In this document: positions 16,490-25,537 of the stretch, piece by piece
How the letters are laid out: each line of letters opens with the position of its first letter
Numbering within the stretch: the first letter of the stretch is position 1
Assembly: GCA_017960885.1 (NCBI GenBank)
Contig: JAGCYI010000166.1
Location: 1 to 38,365 of the forward strand
DNA: 38,365 nucleotides
DNA from: Bacteroidales bacterium
GTDB lineage: Bacteria > Bacteroidota > Bacteroidia > Bacteroidales > UBA3824
Direction of reading: 5' to 3'
The notes under the pieces: generated by a model
Told to the model about the DNA's origin: nothing
The model's database searches: none
What the model saw: the letters and a program-made list of their open reading frames with translations, nothing else
Translations under genes and position numbers: made by a program

Positions 16490-17485
16490 ATGAAAAAAGT
16501 TACTGCCACAATACTTCTTTTAATAGTCGCTTTTTCTGCCGCATACCCGCAATCCACGGCTTGGAAACGCGACCGCAACAGCGTGTTCGGCGGAATAGGC
16601 TACAATTTCTTTATGGGTGAGCTCGGTGGAGGAAAAAAAGATGCGGCTCACTTTTTCGGTATTCGCGACGTTGACCTCGCCAGCACAAGACCTGCGATGC
16701 AAGTAGGATACCGATACAGAATTCTCGAACCGCTCTCGGCTAGGGCCAGCTTTACATATTGCAGAATCTACGGCGACGACGCCGAATCTGCCAACATTTA
16801 CCGAAAAGCACGCAACCTTAACTTCCGCAGCGACTTATTTCAATTTGGAGCAACAATCGACTACTATTTTGTTAAGGAAAAAGCAATTTCGCGTTTTGGC
16901 GCATTCCAGAGCGTTTCGCAATGGAGACAACGCATCTCGGCTTATGTATTCACAGGCATAGGAGCAGTACACTTCAAGCCAAAAGGCAAACTCGATGGCT
17001 CGTGGTACGAATTACAGCCCCTGTGCACCGAAGGTCAGGGATCTGGCGTGGTTCTTAAAGTTACCGACGACAACGGAAACACTATTAATGTAAAAACCGA
17101 ATCGAAACCTTACAAACTCTGGGCTGCCACCGTACCTATCGGCTTAGGCGTAAAATACCGCCTCAACCCCAAAATGGCGCTCAGCCTCGAAATCGCAAAC
17201 CACTATACCACAACCGATTATATCGACGACATCTCGTCAGACTATTATTTCAACTACGAGCAAGAAGGTGCAAAACCACCGAGCGACCTCACCATGAAAT
17301 TCGCCGACCGACACTTCGACGTTGACAACAACGGAGAATTAGTGGAAGCTTCAGCACCTTACAAATCGGGACAGATGCGACGTGGCAACTCGGGCTACAA
17401 CGACGCATATCTTATCACAATGATATGCTTCCACTACAAGCTCACCGAAAACCTCCTGCCACAGCGCAAGCCAAAATATTACTAA
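16490..17485 (+). CDS. porG: PorG-like outer-membrane protein (DUF6089)
   Basis: The 331-residue protein has a signal peptide (MKKVTATILLLIVAFSAAYPQ) and the DUF6089 pattern: VFGGIGYNFFMGELGG at the start of the mature chain, MQVGYRYRILEPLSARASF, a tract FKPKGKLDGSWYELQPLCTE (about 164-183), VPIGLGVKYRLNPKMALSLE, and NHYTTTDYIDDISSDYY. P. gingivalis PorG, an outer-membrane protein of the type IX secretion machinery that binds the PorK/PorN ring, belongs to this family. The position after nadK is typical. Together with porQ and the cargo genes this supports a working T9SS in the organism, although the other components are not in the window. Confidence 0.78.
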   Translation: MKKVTATILLLIVAFSAAYPQSTAWKRDRNSVFGGIGYNFFMGELGGGKKDAAHFFGIRDVDLASTRPAMQVGYRYRILEPLSARASFTYCRIYGDDAESANIYRKARNLNFRSDLFQFGATIDYYFVKEKAISRFGAFQSVSQWRQRISAYVFTGIGAVHFKPKGKLDGSWYELQPLCTEGQGSGVVLKVTDDNGNTINVKTESKPYKLWAATVPIGLGVKYRLNPKMALSLEIANHYTTTDYIDDISSDYYFNYEQEGAKPPSDLTMKFADRHFDVDNNGELVEASAPYKSGQMRRGNSGYNDAYLITMICFHYKLTENLLPQRKPKYY

Positions 17486-17513
17486 TGCTAAACGCTTAGA
17501 AATTAACCGCTTG

Positions 17514-17547
17514 GCTGGCAGCGAAAATTCGCCAGCAGATATTTTTC
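17514..17547 (+). terminator. Weak terminator after the porG-like gene
   Basis: GCTGGC (17514-17519) pairs with GCCAGC (17531-17536), with an inner CGAA/TTCG pairing possible, and is followed by AGATATTTTTC. The stem is short, so termination would be partial. Confidence 0.4.
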
Positions 17548-17578
17548 AAAAAAAAATATCAAAAACGCATAATATTTT

Positions 17579-17609
17579 TTGTAGAATAAAAACATTATGC
17601 TTAACTTTG
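17579..17609 (+). promoter_or_regulatory. Bacteroidota-type promoter of the rimP-nusA-infB operon
   Basis: A -33 element TTG within a T-rich tract (17579-17581) and a -7 element TAACTTTG (17602-17609) are separated by 20 bases. Transcription should start near 17616, about 50 bases before rimP and directly ahead of the leader hairpin. Confidence 0.7.
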
Positions 17610-17622
17610 CAAAAAATTAAAG

Positions 17623-17649
17623 AAGAGGGGACTCAGTGTCCCCTCTTTT
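17623..17649 (+). terminator. Leader hairpin with T run before rimP (possible attenuator)
   Basis: A perfect 10-bp stem (17623-17632 with 17638-17647; core GAGGGGAC / GTCCCCTC) with a 5-base loop is followed by more T. It has terminator form but sits between the operon promoter and the rimP start codon at 17665, so it would act on the operon's own transcript. No alternative pairing or ligand pocket was worked out. Confidence 0.55.
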
Positions 17650-17664
17650 ATTCACAATAACGAA

Positions 17665-18123
17665 ATGATATCAGAACAGAGCATACTATCGATATTGGAG
17701 CAGGAAAAAGAGTTTGAAAAATTCTTTTTTGTAAGCGTAAAAGTGTCAGGTGACAACAAAATTACCATCACCGCCGACACCGACGAAGGCATCACCATCG
17801 ACCAGTGCGGCGAAATATCGTCGAAACTCGAAGAGATGCTCGACCGCGACCAAGAGGATTTTGAGCTTGAAGTTACAAGTCCAGGTCTCACCGAGCCGCT
17901 CAAAGTGCCCCGTCAGTACACAAAAAATATCGGGAAATGCGTAGATATCGTTCTCGCCGACGGTAAGAAAATCGACGGAGAGCTGCTGTCGGCAAACGAC
18001 GACGGCATCACCATAAAGCAGACCATCACCGAAAAAGTGAACGGAAAGCGCACCAAAAGCGAAGTTACCAACACGATTAACTTTGCTGCTATTAAGACAA
18101 CAAAATTGAAAATAAAATTTTAA
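17665..18123 (+). CDS. rimP: Ribosome maturation factor RimP
   Basis: This 152-residue cytoplasmic protein helps assemble the 30S ribosomal subunit. The two-domain RimP pattern is present: an N-terminal alpha/beta domain with TDEGITIDQCGEISSKLEEM and DFELEVTSPGLTEPL, the conserved SPG motif region, then a small Sm-like barrel (KCVDIVLADGKKIDGELL ... FAAIKTTKLKIKF). The order rimP-nusA-infB is the classical translation operon. nusA begins 20 bases after the stop. It follows a leader hairpin after the operon promoter. Confidence 0.96.
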   Translation: MISEQSILSILEQEKEFEKFFFVSVKVSGDNKITITADTDEGITIDQCGEISSKLEEMLDRDQEDFELEVTSPGLTEPLKVPRQYTKNIGKCVDIVLADGKKIDGELLSANDDGITIKQTITEKVNGKRTKSEVTNTINFAAIKTTKLKIKF

Positions 18124-18143
18124 AATATAGGCAGTTAAAAAAA

Positions 18144-19379
18144 ATGGAAATCAACAACCTCATAGAGACATTTGCCGAATTTAAAGAGCAGAAAAGCATA
18201 GACCGCGCCACCATGATGCGCGTTATCGAAGAAGTGTTCAGAAACATCCTTGCCAAAATGTATGGCACCGATGAAAACTTCGACATAATAATAAACATCG
18301 ACAAAGGTGACCTCGAAATATGGAGAAACCGCGTTGTGGTAGAAGACTCCGACCTGCAAGATCCAAATCTCGAGATTTCGCTCACTGAAGCTAAAAAAAT
18401 CGACAGCGACTACGAAATCGACGAGGAAGTTACCGACGAAGTGCCTTTCCGCGACTTCGGCCGCCGAAACATTCTCACACTCAGACAAAACCTCACTTCA
18501 AAAATATTAGAACTCGAAAAAGAAAAACTTTACGAAAAATATAAAAACCGCATAGGTGAAATCGTTGCTGGCGAAGTTTACCAGGTTTGGAAACGCGAAA
18601 TCCTTATCCTCGACGACGAAGGCAACGAGCTTACTCTCCCCAAAACAGAACAGATTCCCACCGATTTCTTCCGCAAAGGCGACAACCTCCGTGCTGTTAT
18701 CAGCCAGGTAGAAATGCGCAACGGCTCGCCGTTCATCCTGCTTTCTAGAACCGACCCGGCTTTCCTCGAAAGATTGTTTGAACTCGAAGTGCCCGAAATC
18801 AACGACGGCCTTATCACAATCAAGAAGATTGTACGTATCCCTGGCGAACGCGCAAAAGTGGCTGTAGAAAGCTACGACGACCGCATCGACCCTGTAGGAG
18901 CATGCGTAGGTATGAAAGGCTCAAGAATCCATGGAATCGTTCGCGAACTTAGAAACGAGAATATCGACGTGGTTAACTTCTCGGCCAACACTCAGCTATA
19001 CATTCAGCGTGCCCTCAACCCCGCCAAGATCAACAACATAAAGATCAACGAAGCCGACAAGAAGGCTGAAGTATATCTCGATCCCGAAGAAGTGTCGAAA
19101 GCCATCGGCAAAATGGGCGCAAACATCAAGCTCGCCACTCAGCTCACCGGCTACGACATCGAAGTTTACCGCGATATCGACGAGGGAGAAGAAGACGTTG
19201 ACCTCGAAGAATTCAACGACGAAATCGAAATGTGGATTATCGACACGCTCAAGTCTATCGGCTGCGACACAGCTAAAGACGTACTGAAAATCTCCAAAGA
19301 CGAACTCGTAAAACGTACCGACCTTGAAGAGGAGACTATTGAGGAAGTTCTGAATATACTTAAAGCAGAATTCGAATAA
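18144..19379 (+). CDS. nusA: Transcription elongation/termination factor NusA
   Basis: The 411-residue protein binds RNA polymerase and nascent RNA and modulates pausing, termination and antitermination. Domains in order: N-terminal RNA polymerase-binding domain (about 1-125), S1 domain (135-200), KH1 (about 230-300, with GACVGMKGSRIHGI), KH2 (about 305-345, with KAIGKMGANIKLATQLTG) and a short acidic C-terminus with a helix-hairpin-helix-like end (SIGCDTAKDVLKISKDEL). It lacks the long acidic repeat tail of E. coli NusA, as usual outside Proteobacteria. It lies between rimP and infB. Confidence 0.97.
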   Translation: MEINNLIETFAEFKEQKSIDRATMMRVIEEVFRNILAKMYGTDENFDIIINIDKGDLEIWRNRVVVEDSDLQDPNLEISLTEAKKIDSDYEIDEEVTDEVPFRDFGRRNILTLRQNLTSKILELEKEKLYEKYKNRIGEIVAGEVYQVWKREILILDDEGNELTLPKTEQIPTDFFRKGDNLRAVISQVEMRNGSPFILLSRTDPAFLERLFELEVPEINDGLITIKKIVRIPGERAKVAVESYDDRIDPVGACVGMKGSRIHGIVRELRNENIDVVNFSANTQLYIQRALNPAKINNIKINEADKKAEVYLDPEEVSKAIGKMGANIKLATQLTGYDIEVYRDIDEGEEDVDLEEFNDEIEMWIIDTLKSIGCDTAKDVLKISKDELVKRTDLEEETIEEVLNILKAEFE

Positions 19380-19444
19380 GCCATGGATTCGCTTAAAATA
19401 TGCCGGAAACTTAGATTTAACAGCAGTTAATTACAATTCAAACA

Positions 19445-22345
19445 ATGCAGGACAACAAGGACATAAGACTAAACAAAATCGCGAAAGAGCTTAACGTAGG
19501 TATCAACACCATCGTAGAGTTCCTTCACAAAAAAGGACAGAAAATCGACGCCAACCCTAACACTAAGATTGACGGCGCTCAGTACGATATGCTCATGAAA
19601 GAGTTCAGTTCCGACATGCTCGCCAAAAAACAAGTGGAAAAGCAGGTGGAAATCGACAAGAAAAGAAAAGAGACAATAACTGCCGAAAAAGAAACCATCA
19701 AAAATCAGAACAACAACCAGGCTGATAAACAAGAATTTAAGATTTTGGGAAAAATAGACCTAAATCAAAACAATAAAGCTAAAACAACAAACACACAACA
19801 GCAACAGCAACAAAAAACTGCTGACGACAACAAACAGAAACTGCCAGTGCAACAAGACAACAACAAGCCCGACACTCAGAACGGACAGCAACGTAACGAA
19901 AACAAAATCAAGAACAACAACAACAACAAGCCGAAGAACCCCGCCCAACAAAAAGACGAGAGGTCTATTAAGGTTGTGGGAAAGGTAGACTTAGACTCGC
20001 TTAACCGCCCGTCTGAAAAGAAAAACCCTGAAAAACGCCCTGAGCAACAACCCCAAGAACGCAGAGAACGCTCTGCCGACAGGCTTTCTAACGACGCTGT
20101 ACCTAAGGACGACGAACTTTTCGTGCCCAAGGTGCACAAAATCACTGGCCCTACTATTGTTGGCAAAATTGAGCTTCACGACGAGCCCAAACCCTCGCAA
20201 GGAAGACGTCAGAATAAGAAAAAACGCCGCAGAATCGGCAAAGAACCCGTCGACATCCAGCAAAAAGACGAACAACGCGAAAATTCAAAAGGCGATTCTA
20301 AAAACCGTCCGCCCCGCAACGGCAAAAAAGGCGAACAAAAAGAGCGTGGCGAACGCGGCGAACGCAACGAACAGAAAAACAACGGAGATCCCCGCAGAGG
20401 TCGCGACAAGAAACACCGCACCGAAGAGATTAAAAAGGAGATCACCGCCGAAGATATCAAGAAGCAAATCAAAGAGACGCGTGCCCTCATGGAAAACCAG
20501 GGCGGCAAGAGCGCCACTTCAAAATACAACCGCTTAAAGCGTAAAATTATTCACGAGCGTATCGACGAAGAGAACAAACGCGCCGAAGACGAAAAGAAGA
20601 TTCTCGAAATCACTGAGTTTATCACCGCCAACGACCTCTCTTCGCTGATGGATGTGCCTGTAAACCAACTTTTATCGATTTGTTTCGACTTGGGCACTCC
20701 CGTTTCAATCAACTCTCGTCTCGATGCCGAAATGATTAAGATTCTCGCCGAAGAATTTGGTTTTGAGGTTAAATTCCTCAACATCGGCGACGAGTCAGAC
20801 CTTGAAAAGAAACTCGATCCCAACGAGATGGAGGAACGTCCTCCTATCGTTACCATCATGGGTCACGTTGACCACGGTAAGACCGCGCTCCTCGACTATA
20901 TCCGCAAAACTAACGTTATCGCGGGCGAGGCAGGTGGTATTACACAGCATATCGGAGCGTACAACGTTTCGCTCCCCGACGGAAAGCGAATCACTTTCCT
21001 CGATACTCCTGGTCACGAGGCGTTCACCGCTATGCGTGCCCGCGGTACCAAAATCACCGACATTGTGGTGATTGTGATTGCCGCCGATTCGCAGGTGATG
21101 CCCACTACCGAGGAGGCTATCAGCCACGCAAAGGCTGCCAACGTGCCGATTATTTTCGCTATCAACAAAATAGACCGTCCCAATGCCGACCCCGAAAAGA
21201 TCCGTCGCGAACTTTCGGAGCGCGGAATGCTTGTAGAAGACTGGGGCGGCGACTATGGCTGCGTGGATATTTCTGCAAAGCAGGGTACCAACGTAGACAA
21301 ACTTCTCGAACGCATATTGCTCGAAGCCGAAGTGCTCGAACTTAAAGCATCATACACATGTCCCGCATTTGGATCAGTGGTGGAGGCATCGCTCGACCAT
21401 GGTCAGGGTTACGTTACCAACGTGGTGGTAAGCCACGGTATCCTCAAAGTGGGTGATGTGGTTTGGGCAGGCTGCTATTCCGGCAAAATCAAGGCTATGT
21501 TCAACGAACGTAACAAGCGTATCAAGAGCGCAGGTCCCGCCATGGCGGCATCTATTCTCGGTCTCAACGGCGCACCTAACGCCGGCGACAAGTTCGAGGT
21601 GATGGAAGACGAACGCTCCGCACGTGAACGCGCAGTACGCCGTCAGCAGATTGAACGCGAGATTACCAACCGCATCAACGTTATGGACCTCAACAAGTTT
21701 GCCCACGACGTTATCGCCGGCAACTCAGAAGAGCTTGTGCTCAACCTCGTTATCAAGGGCGACGTGCAAGGTTCTATCGAGGCTCTCAAAAGTTCGTTCG
21801 AGAAACTCTCTACCGAAAGCATCAAGGTTAAGGTTATACATGCGGGCGTAGGTCAGATTTCAGAATCCGACGTAATGCTTGCCAAGGCATCCAAAGCCAT
21901 CATCATCGGTTTCCAGGTACGTCCTGCACAGGGCACCAAGAAACTCGCCGAGAAAGACAACGTGGAGATTCGTCTCTACTCTATCATCTACGACGCTATC
22001 GACGATGTGAAGGACGCTCTCGAAGGTATGCTTTCTCCCGATATCAAAGAGGAGATTACAGGTACTGCCGAAATCAAGGAGATTTTCAAAATATCCAAGG
22101 TGGGCAACATCGCAGGCTGCCTTGTTCAAGACGGCAAAATCATCCGCAAGAACAAATGCCGCGTTATCCGCGACGGTATTGTGGTTTACTCAGGCGAGCT
22201 TGGTTCTCTCAAACGTTTCAAAGACGATGTTTCGGAAGTTACCACCGGCATGGAGTGCGGCTTGAACATCGACAAATTCAACGACATACGCGTGGGCGAC
22301 ATTATCGAGTCGTACGACGAGAAAGAAGTCCGCAAAAAATTATAA
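19445..22345 (+). CDS. infB: Translation initiation factor IF-2
   Basis: The 966-residue GTPase brings initiator fMet-tRNA to the 30S subunit. An IF2 N-terminal helical domain ([20 protein letters not shown], from residue 6) is followed by a long charged, Gln/Asn/Lys/Arg-rich linker (about 70-340), a second IF2 N-like segment (about 385-420), then the G domain with GHVDHGKT (473-480), DTPGHEAF (520-527) and NKID (574-577), and the C-terminal domains II-IV, with the fMet-tRNA-binding end. The linker is low-complexity, with runs such as QQQQQQ and NNNNN. A strong terminator follows at 22370-22403. Confidence 0.98.
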   Translation: MQDNKDIRLNKIAKELNVGINTIVEFLHKKGQKIDANPNTKIDGAQYDMLMKEFSSDMLAKKQVEKQVEIDKKRKETITAEKETIKNQNNNQADKQEFKILGKIDLNQNNKAKTTNTQQQQQQKTADDNKQKLPVQQDNNKPDTQNGQQRNENKIKNNNNNKPKNPAQQKDERSIKVVGKVDLDSLNRPSEKKNPEKRPEQQPQERRERSADRLSNDAVPKDDELFVPKVHKITGPTIVGKIELHDEPKPSQGRRQNKKKRRRIGKEPVDIQQKDEQRENSKGDSKNRPPRNGKKGEQKERGERGERNEQKNNGDPRRGRDKKHRTEEIKKEITAEDIKKQIKETRALMENQGGKSATSKYNRLKRKIIHERIDEENKRAEDEKKILEITEFITANDLSSLMDVPVNQLLSICFDLGTPVSINSRLDAEMIKILAEEFGFEVKFLNIGDESDLEKKLDPNEMEERPPIVTIMGHVDHGKTALLDYIRKTNVIAGEAGGITQHIGAYNVSLPDGKRITFLDTPGHEAFTAMRARGTKITDIVVIVIAADSQVMPTTEEAISHAKAANVPIIFAINKIDRPNADPEKIRRELSERGMLVEDWGGDYGCVDISAKQGTNVDKLLERILLEAEVLELKASYTCPAFGSVVEASLDHGQGYVTNVVVSHGILKVGDVVWAGCYSGKIKAMFNERNKRIKSAGPAMAASILGLNGAPNAGDKFEVMEDERSARERAVRRQQIEREITNRINVMDLNKFAHDVIAGNSEELVLNLVIKGDVQGSIEALKSSFEKLSTESIKVKVIHAGVGQISESDVMLAKASKAIIIGFQVRPAQGTKKLAEKDNVEIRLYSIIYDAIDDVKDALEGMLSPDIKEEITGTAEIKEIFKISKVGNIAGCLVQDGKIIRKNKCRVIRDGIVVYSGELGSLKRFKDDVSEVTTGMECGLNIDKFNDIRVGDIIESYDEKEVRKKL

Positions 22346-22369
22346 TATCATTCATCATCCATCCTTTAG

Positions 22370-22403
22370 GGCGGATTTCCTCTCTTTGGGAATCCGCCTT
22401 TTT
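22370..22403 (+). terminator. Terminator after infB
   Basis: An 11-bp stem with one G-T pair (GGCGGATTTCC, 22370-22380, with GGGAATCCGCC, 22388-22398), a 7-base loop, and TTTTT directly after. It lies only 20 bases before the S46 peptidase start, which has no visible promoter of its own, so partial read-through is likely. Confidence 0.8.
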
Positions 22404-22423
22404 AAAAACTATCAAAACTATTT

Positions 22424-24547
22424 ATGAAAACACTTCTCTCACTGCTTACAATTATCTCGCTCACTGTTTCTCAGGCGCTGGCTGGCGAAGGAATGTGGAT
22501 TCTCTCCCTGATAGGCAAAAACTACCAGCAGATGAAGGATGCAGGATTCCGTCTTACTCCCGAAGAGATTTACAGTATCAACCAGACATGTTTGAAGGAT
22601 GCCATCGTTACCCTCAACTCAGGAGATTGCACCGCCGAGTTCGTTTCGTCAAAAGGCTTGCTCCTTACCAATCACCACTGCGGATACGAAGATATTCAGG
22701 CGCTGAGCACTGTCAACCACGATTACCTCACCAACGGATTCTGGGCAAAGAACCTCTCCGATGAGATGCCCGTGAAAGGCAAAACGGCGTCGCTATTGGT
22801 AAGCATAGAGGATGTAACCGACAAAATACTTACGCCGTCAACCTTGCGCCTTGCCCCTGAGGCACAGATAGCGCTTATCGAAGGCACTATTGAGGAAATG
22901 GAAGAAGAGTTTTCTGAAAATGGTAGATACAAGGTAGAGATCAGTAATTTTTTCAACGGCAACAGTTATTATCTGTTTAAGTATATAGTTTACAAAGATA
23001 TACGCTTAGTAGGCACGCCTCCTGAATCTATCGGACAGTTTGGTGGCGAAACCGACAACTATGTTTGGCCGCGTCAAACCGCCGACTTCTGTATTTTCCG
23101 TGTATACACCGCACCCGACGGTTCGCCTGCCGATTATTCTGAACAAAATATTCCTTATGTCCCCAAAAAATATCTGAAAATCAACACTAAAGGCGTAAAC
23201 GAAGGCGATTTTGCCATGATTATCGGTTTTCCCGCCGAAACCCAAAGGCACTATTCTCCCAGTCAGATTCGCAGGCTCAAAGACAATGCGTCGGTAATGG
23301 CAGAAGTTCTCAAACAGAAGCTCGACATCACCAAATCGTTTATGGATTCCGACGACGCCATCCGCATTCAGTATGCCTCTAAATACACCGAGGACTTCAA
23401 CGCCTATAAGTATTATGCCGAAACCTACCGCTGTATCAATGACTTAAATGTGATAGAGCGTCGACAGAAGGCAGAAAACGACCTCGAAAAATGGATTGCC
23501 GGCAACAAGAAAAGCAAATACAAGAAAATTGTTCAGCAATTAAACAGCGACTTAGCCGCCAACAACCAGAACGATGTGTATATGGACTACTGGCTCGCGT
23601 CGATGTATTTCGGATGCGAGTTTGTGGAGTTCGGCTCTAAGCACTATATGTTATACCATTATCTCTCAATTGGTTATCGTCAAAAGGTTGAAGAAATTGT
23701 GAAAAGCCTCAAAGCTAAATCAGAGGCATATTTCCGCGACTACAACCCCAAAATTGATTATACTATTTCGGAGAGGATGCTTAAATATTACGCCGACCAT
23801 ATACCTCACAAATACTGTCCTGATGGAATTACAGACTCAACGTTCTATCTTCTTTTAGAACAAAACTTTTCAAATTCGATTCTCACCGACAAGGAGCGTT
23901 ACGACAAGTTTTTGAAAAATCCAACTATTGAGGCTCTATCCAACGACATTCTTTTTATGCTTGCTATCGATATTGTGGAAAAAATGGACAATTTCCAAGC
24001 CTCCGACGCCCTCGAATGTAAGACTGAGTTGCGCAACCGCGAATACACCAAGGCAATGATGGAGATGGCTCAAGCATCCAATCCCGACACGCTCTTCTAT
24101 CCCGACGCCGACGGCTCTATGAGGCTCACTTACGGCAAAGTATGCGGCTACACCTACCAAGGGAAAGCCATGGGATGGTACACCACATTTGAATCTCTCA
24201 TTGCCAAAAAGAACAACAACGACCGTGAATTTATGGTTTTGCCCGAGTTTCAAAAGCTTTTCGACAACCGCGATTTCGGCACATACGCCCAAGACGACAC
24301 TCTGCGTCTCTGCTTCCTCACCGACAACGACATCTCCGGCGGCAACAGCGGAAGCGCGGTGCTCAACGGCGACGGCGACATCATTGGTCTGGCTTTCGAC
24401 GGCAACCTGGAGGCTATGAGCTGCGACATTATGTTCGAGCCTGATATTCAGCGTACTATCTGCGTAGATATCAGATATGTGCTTTTCATAATTGATAAGT
24501 TTGCAAAGGCTGGCAACATTATCCACGAACTAGATTTTATTAATTAG
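22424..24547 (+). CDS. S46 family dipeptidyl-peptidase, DPP7-like
   Basis: A 707-residue serine exopeptidase with a Sec signal peptide (MKTLLSLLTIISLTVSQALA), placed in the periplasm where it removes dipeptides from the N-terminus of peptides used as nutrients. The catalytic triad is visible: His85 in TNHHCGY (82-88), Asp221 in PRQTADFCIFRVY, and Ser642 in GGNSGSAVL. Spacing agrees with P. gingivalis DPP7 (His89, Asp225, Ser648, from memory). The residue 18 after the serine, which in DPP11 is an arginine that selects Asp/Glu, is Gly660 here within FDGNLEAMS. This points to DPP7-type preference for hydrophobic P1 residues. phoH starts 2 bases after its stop. Confidence 0.94.
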   Translation: MKTLLSLLTIISLTVSQALAGEGMWILSLIGKNYQQMKDAGFRLTPEEIYSINQTCLKDAIVTLNSGDCTAEFVSSKGLLLTNHHCGYEDIQALSTVNHDYLTNGFWAKNLSDEMPVKGKTASLLVSIEDVTDKILTPSTLRLAPEAQIALIEGTIEEMEEEFSENGRYKVEISNFFNGNSYYLFKYIVYKDIRLVGTPPESIGQFGGETDNYVWPRQTADFCIFRVYTAPDGSPADYSEQNIPYVPKKYLKINTKGVNEGDFAMIIGFPAETQRHYSPSQIRRLKDNASVMAEVLKQKLDITKSFMDSDDAIRIQYASKYTEDFNAYKYYAETYRCINDLNVIERRQKAENDLEKWIAGNKKSKYKKIVQQLNSDLAANNQNDVYMDYWLASMYFGCEFVEFGSKHYMLYHYLSIGYRQKVEEIVKSLKAKSEAYFRDYNPKIDYTISERMLKYYADHIPHKYCPDGITDSTFYLLLEQNFSNSILTDKERYDKFLKNPTIEALSNDILFMLAIDIVEKMDNFQASDALECKTELRNREYTKAMMEMAQASNPDTLFYPDADGSMRLTYGKVCGYTYQGKAMGWYTTFESLIAKKNNNDREFMVLPEFQKLFDNRDFGTYAQDDTLRLCFLTDNDISGGNSGSAVLNGDGDIIGLAFDGNLEAMSCDIMFEPDIQRTICVDIRYVLFIIDKFAKAGNIIHELDFIN

Positions 24548-24549
24548 CT

Positions 24550-25497
24550 ATGGAACAGAAACTAGATTTGGACAACATCGACCCTGTGGTTCTGTACGGT
24601 GTGAACGAGCAGCGTTTAGAAAAAATCCGTCAGAATTTTCCAAAACTGAAACTCATTGCCCGTGGTCATGAGATCAAGATTCTTGGCGAAACCGAGGAGG
24701 TGAAACGTTTTTCTGAATCCATAGAACTCATAAAGGCTCATTTTGCCAAATACAATTCTTTGTCCGACAATGAATTAGAAAGCATCCTTCATAAAGACGT
24801 GCAAAAAGCCTCGCTCTATGCCGGCGGAGGCGACGCCATTGTATATTCGGTAACAGGTGTGCCCATACGTCCGCGCTCGCAAAACCAGGTGCAGATGGTA
24901 AAGGAACTTGAACGCAACGACCTTCTGTTTGCAACGGGTCCCGCTGGTACTGGCAAGACATACCTTGCTGTGGCACTGGCAGTAAGAGCGTTGAAAACCG
25001 GGATGGTGCGACGCATAATTCTCTGCCGTCCTGCTGTGGAGGCTGGCGAAAAAATCGGCTTTCTGCCCGGCGATATGAAGGAGAAGCTCGACCCCTATAT
25101 GCAGGCACTCTACGACGCTCTCAACGATATGATTCCGCAGCGTCGTCTCGAAGATATGATTGAGGAGCGCATTGTGCAGATTGCCCCTCTCGCCTTTATG
25201 CGCGGTCGCACGCTTTCGGATGCTGCTGTGATTTTAGACGAGGCTCAAAACGCCACAATCTCGCAGTTGAAAATGTTTCTCACCCGCATGGGCGAAAACT
25301 CCAAGTTCATAGTCACCGGCGACGAAACCCAGATCGACCTGCCCCGCAAATCCGATTCGGGACTCGTGCACGCCCTGCATATTCTCAAAGGAATCAAAGA
25401 AATATCGTTTGTAGCGTTCAGCGGCGACGACGTGGTGCGTCACAAACTTGTGAAGAAGATTATCAGCGCATACGAAACTCCAATTCATAATTCATAA
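24550..25497 (+). CDS. phoH: PhoH-family ATPase
   Basis: The 315-residue cytoplasmic ATPase has a Walker A motif GPAGTGKT (130-137), a Walker B VILDEAQN (227-234) and the family blocks LCRPAVEAGEKIGFLPGD (158-175) and TGDETQIDLPR (257-267). It belongs to the PhoH/YbeZ group, linked to RNA metabolism and ribosome-related functions; it is not a secreted or phosphate-uptake protein. The N-terminal about 100 residues are the usual KH-like extension. The gene follows the S46 peptidase by 2 bases and precedes purC by 40; I recall phoH-purC as a recurrent pair in Bacteroidales. Its last codons (TPIHNS) run into an AT-rich repeat. Confidence 0.93.
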   Translation: MEQKLDLDNIDPVVLYGVNEQRLEKIRQNFPKLKLIARGHEIKILGETEEVKRFSESIELIKAHFAKYNSLSDNELESILHKDVQKASLYAGGGDAIVYSVTGVPIRPRSQNQVQMVKELERNDLLFATGPAGTGKTYLAVALAVRALKTGMVRRIILCRPAVEAGEKIGFLPGDMKEKLDPYMQALYDALNDMIPQRRLEDMIEERIVQIAPLAFMRGRTLSDAAVILDEAQNATISQLKMFLTRMGENSKFIVTGDETQIDLPRKSDSGLVHALHILKGIKEISFVAFSGDDVVRHKLVKKIISAYETPIHNS

Positions 25498-25527
25498 TTC
25501 ATAATTCGTAAATCGTAATTCAAAATT
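25482..25527 (+). repeat. Short AT-rich ATTCATA-type tandem repeat
   Basis: The stretch holds repeated copies of a 7-base unit (CATAATT, three in a row) followed by diverged copies (GTAAATC, GTAATTC, AAAATTC). It starts inside the last codons of phoH and ends about 10 bases before purC. Similar intergenic ATTCATAATTC tracts occur in other Bacteroidota genomes, as I recall. Confidence 0.65.
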
Positions 25528-25537
25528 CTAAAATATT

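Noticed and set aside
17623..17649. The hairpin as simply the terminator of the porG-like gene
   Set aside because: Not excluded, but a good promoter lies between that gene and the hairpin, and a weaker hairpin at 17514-17536 is closer to the gene end.
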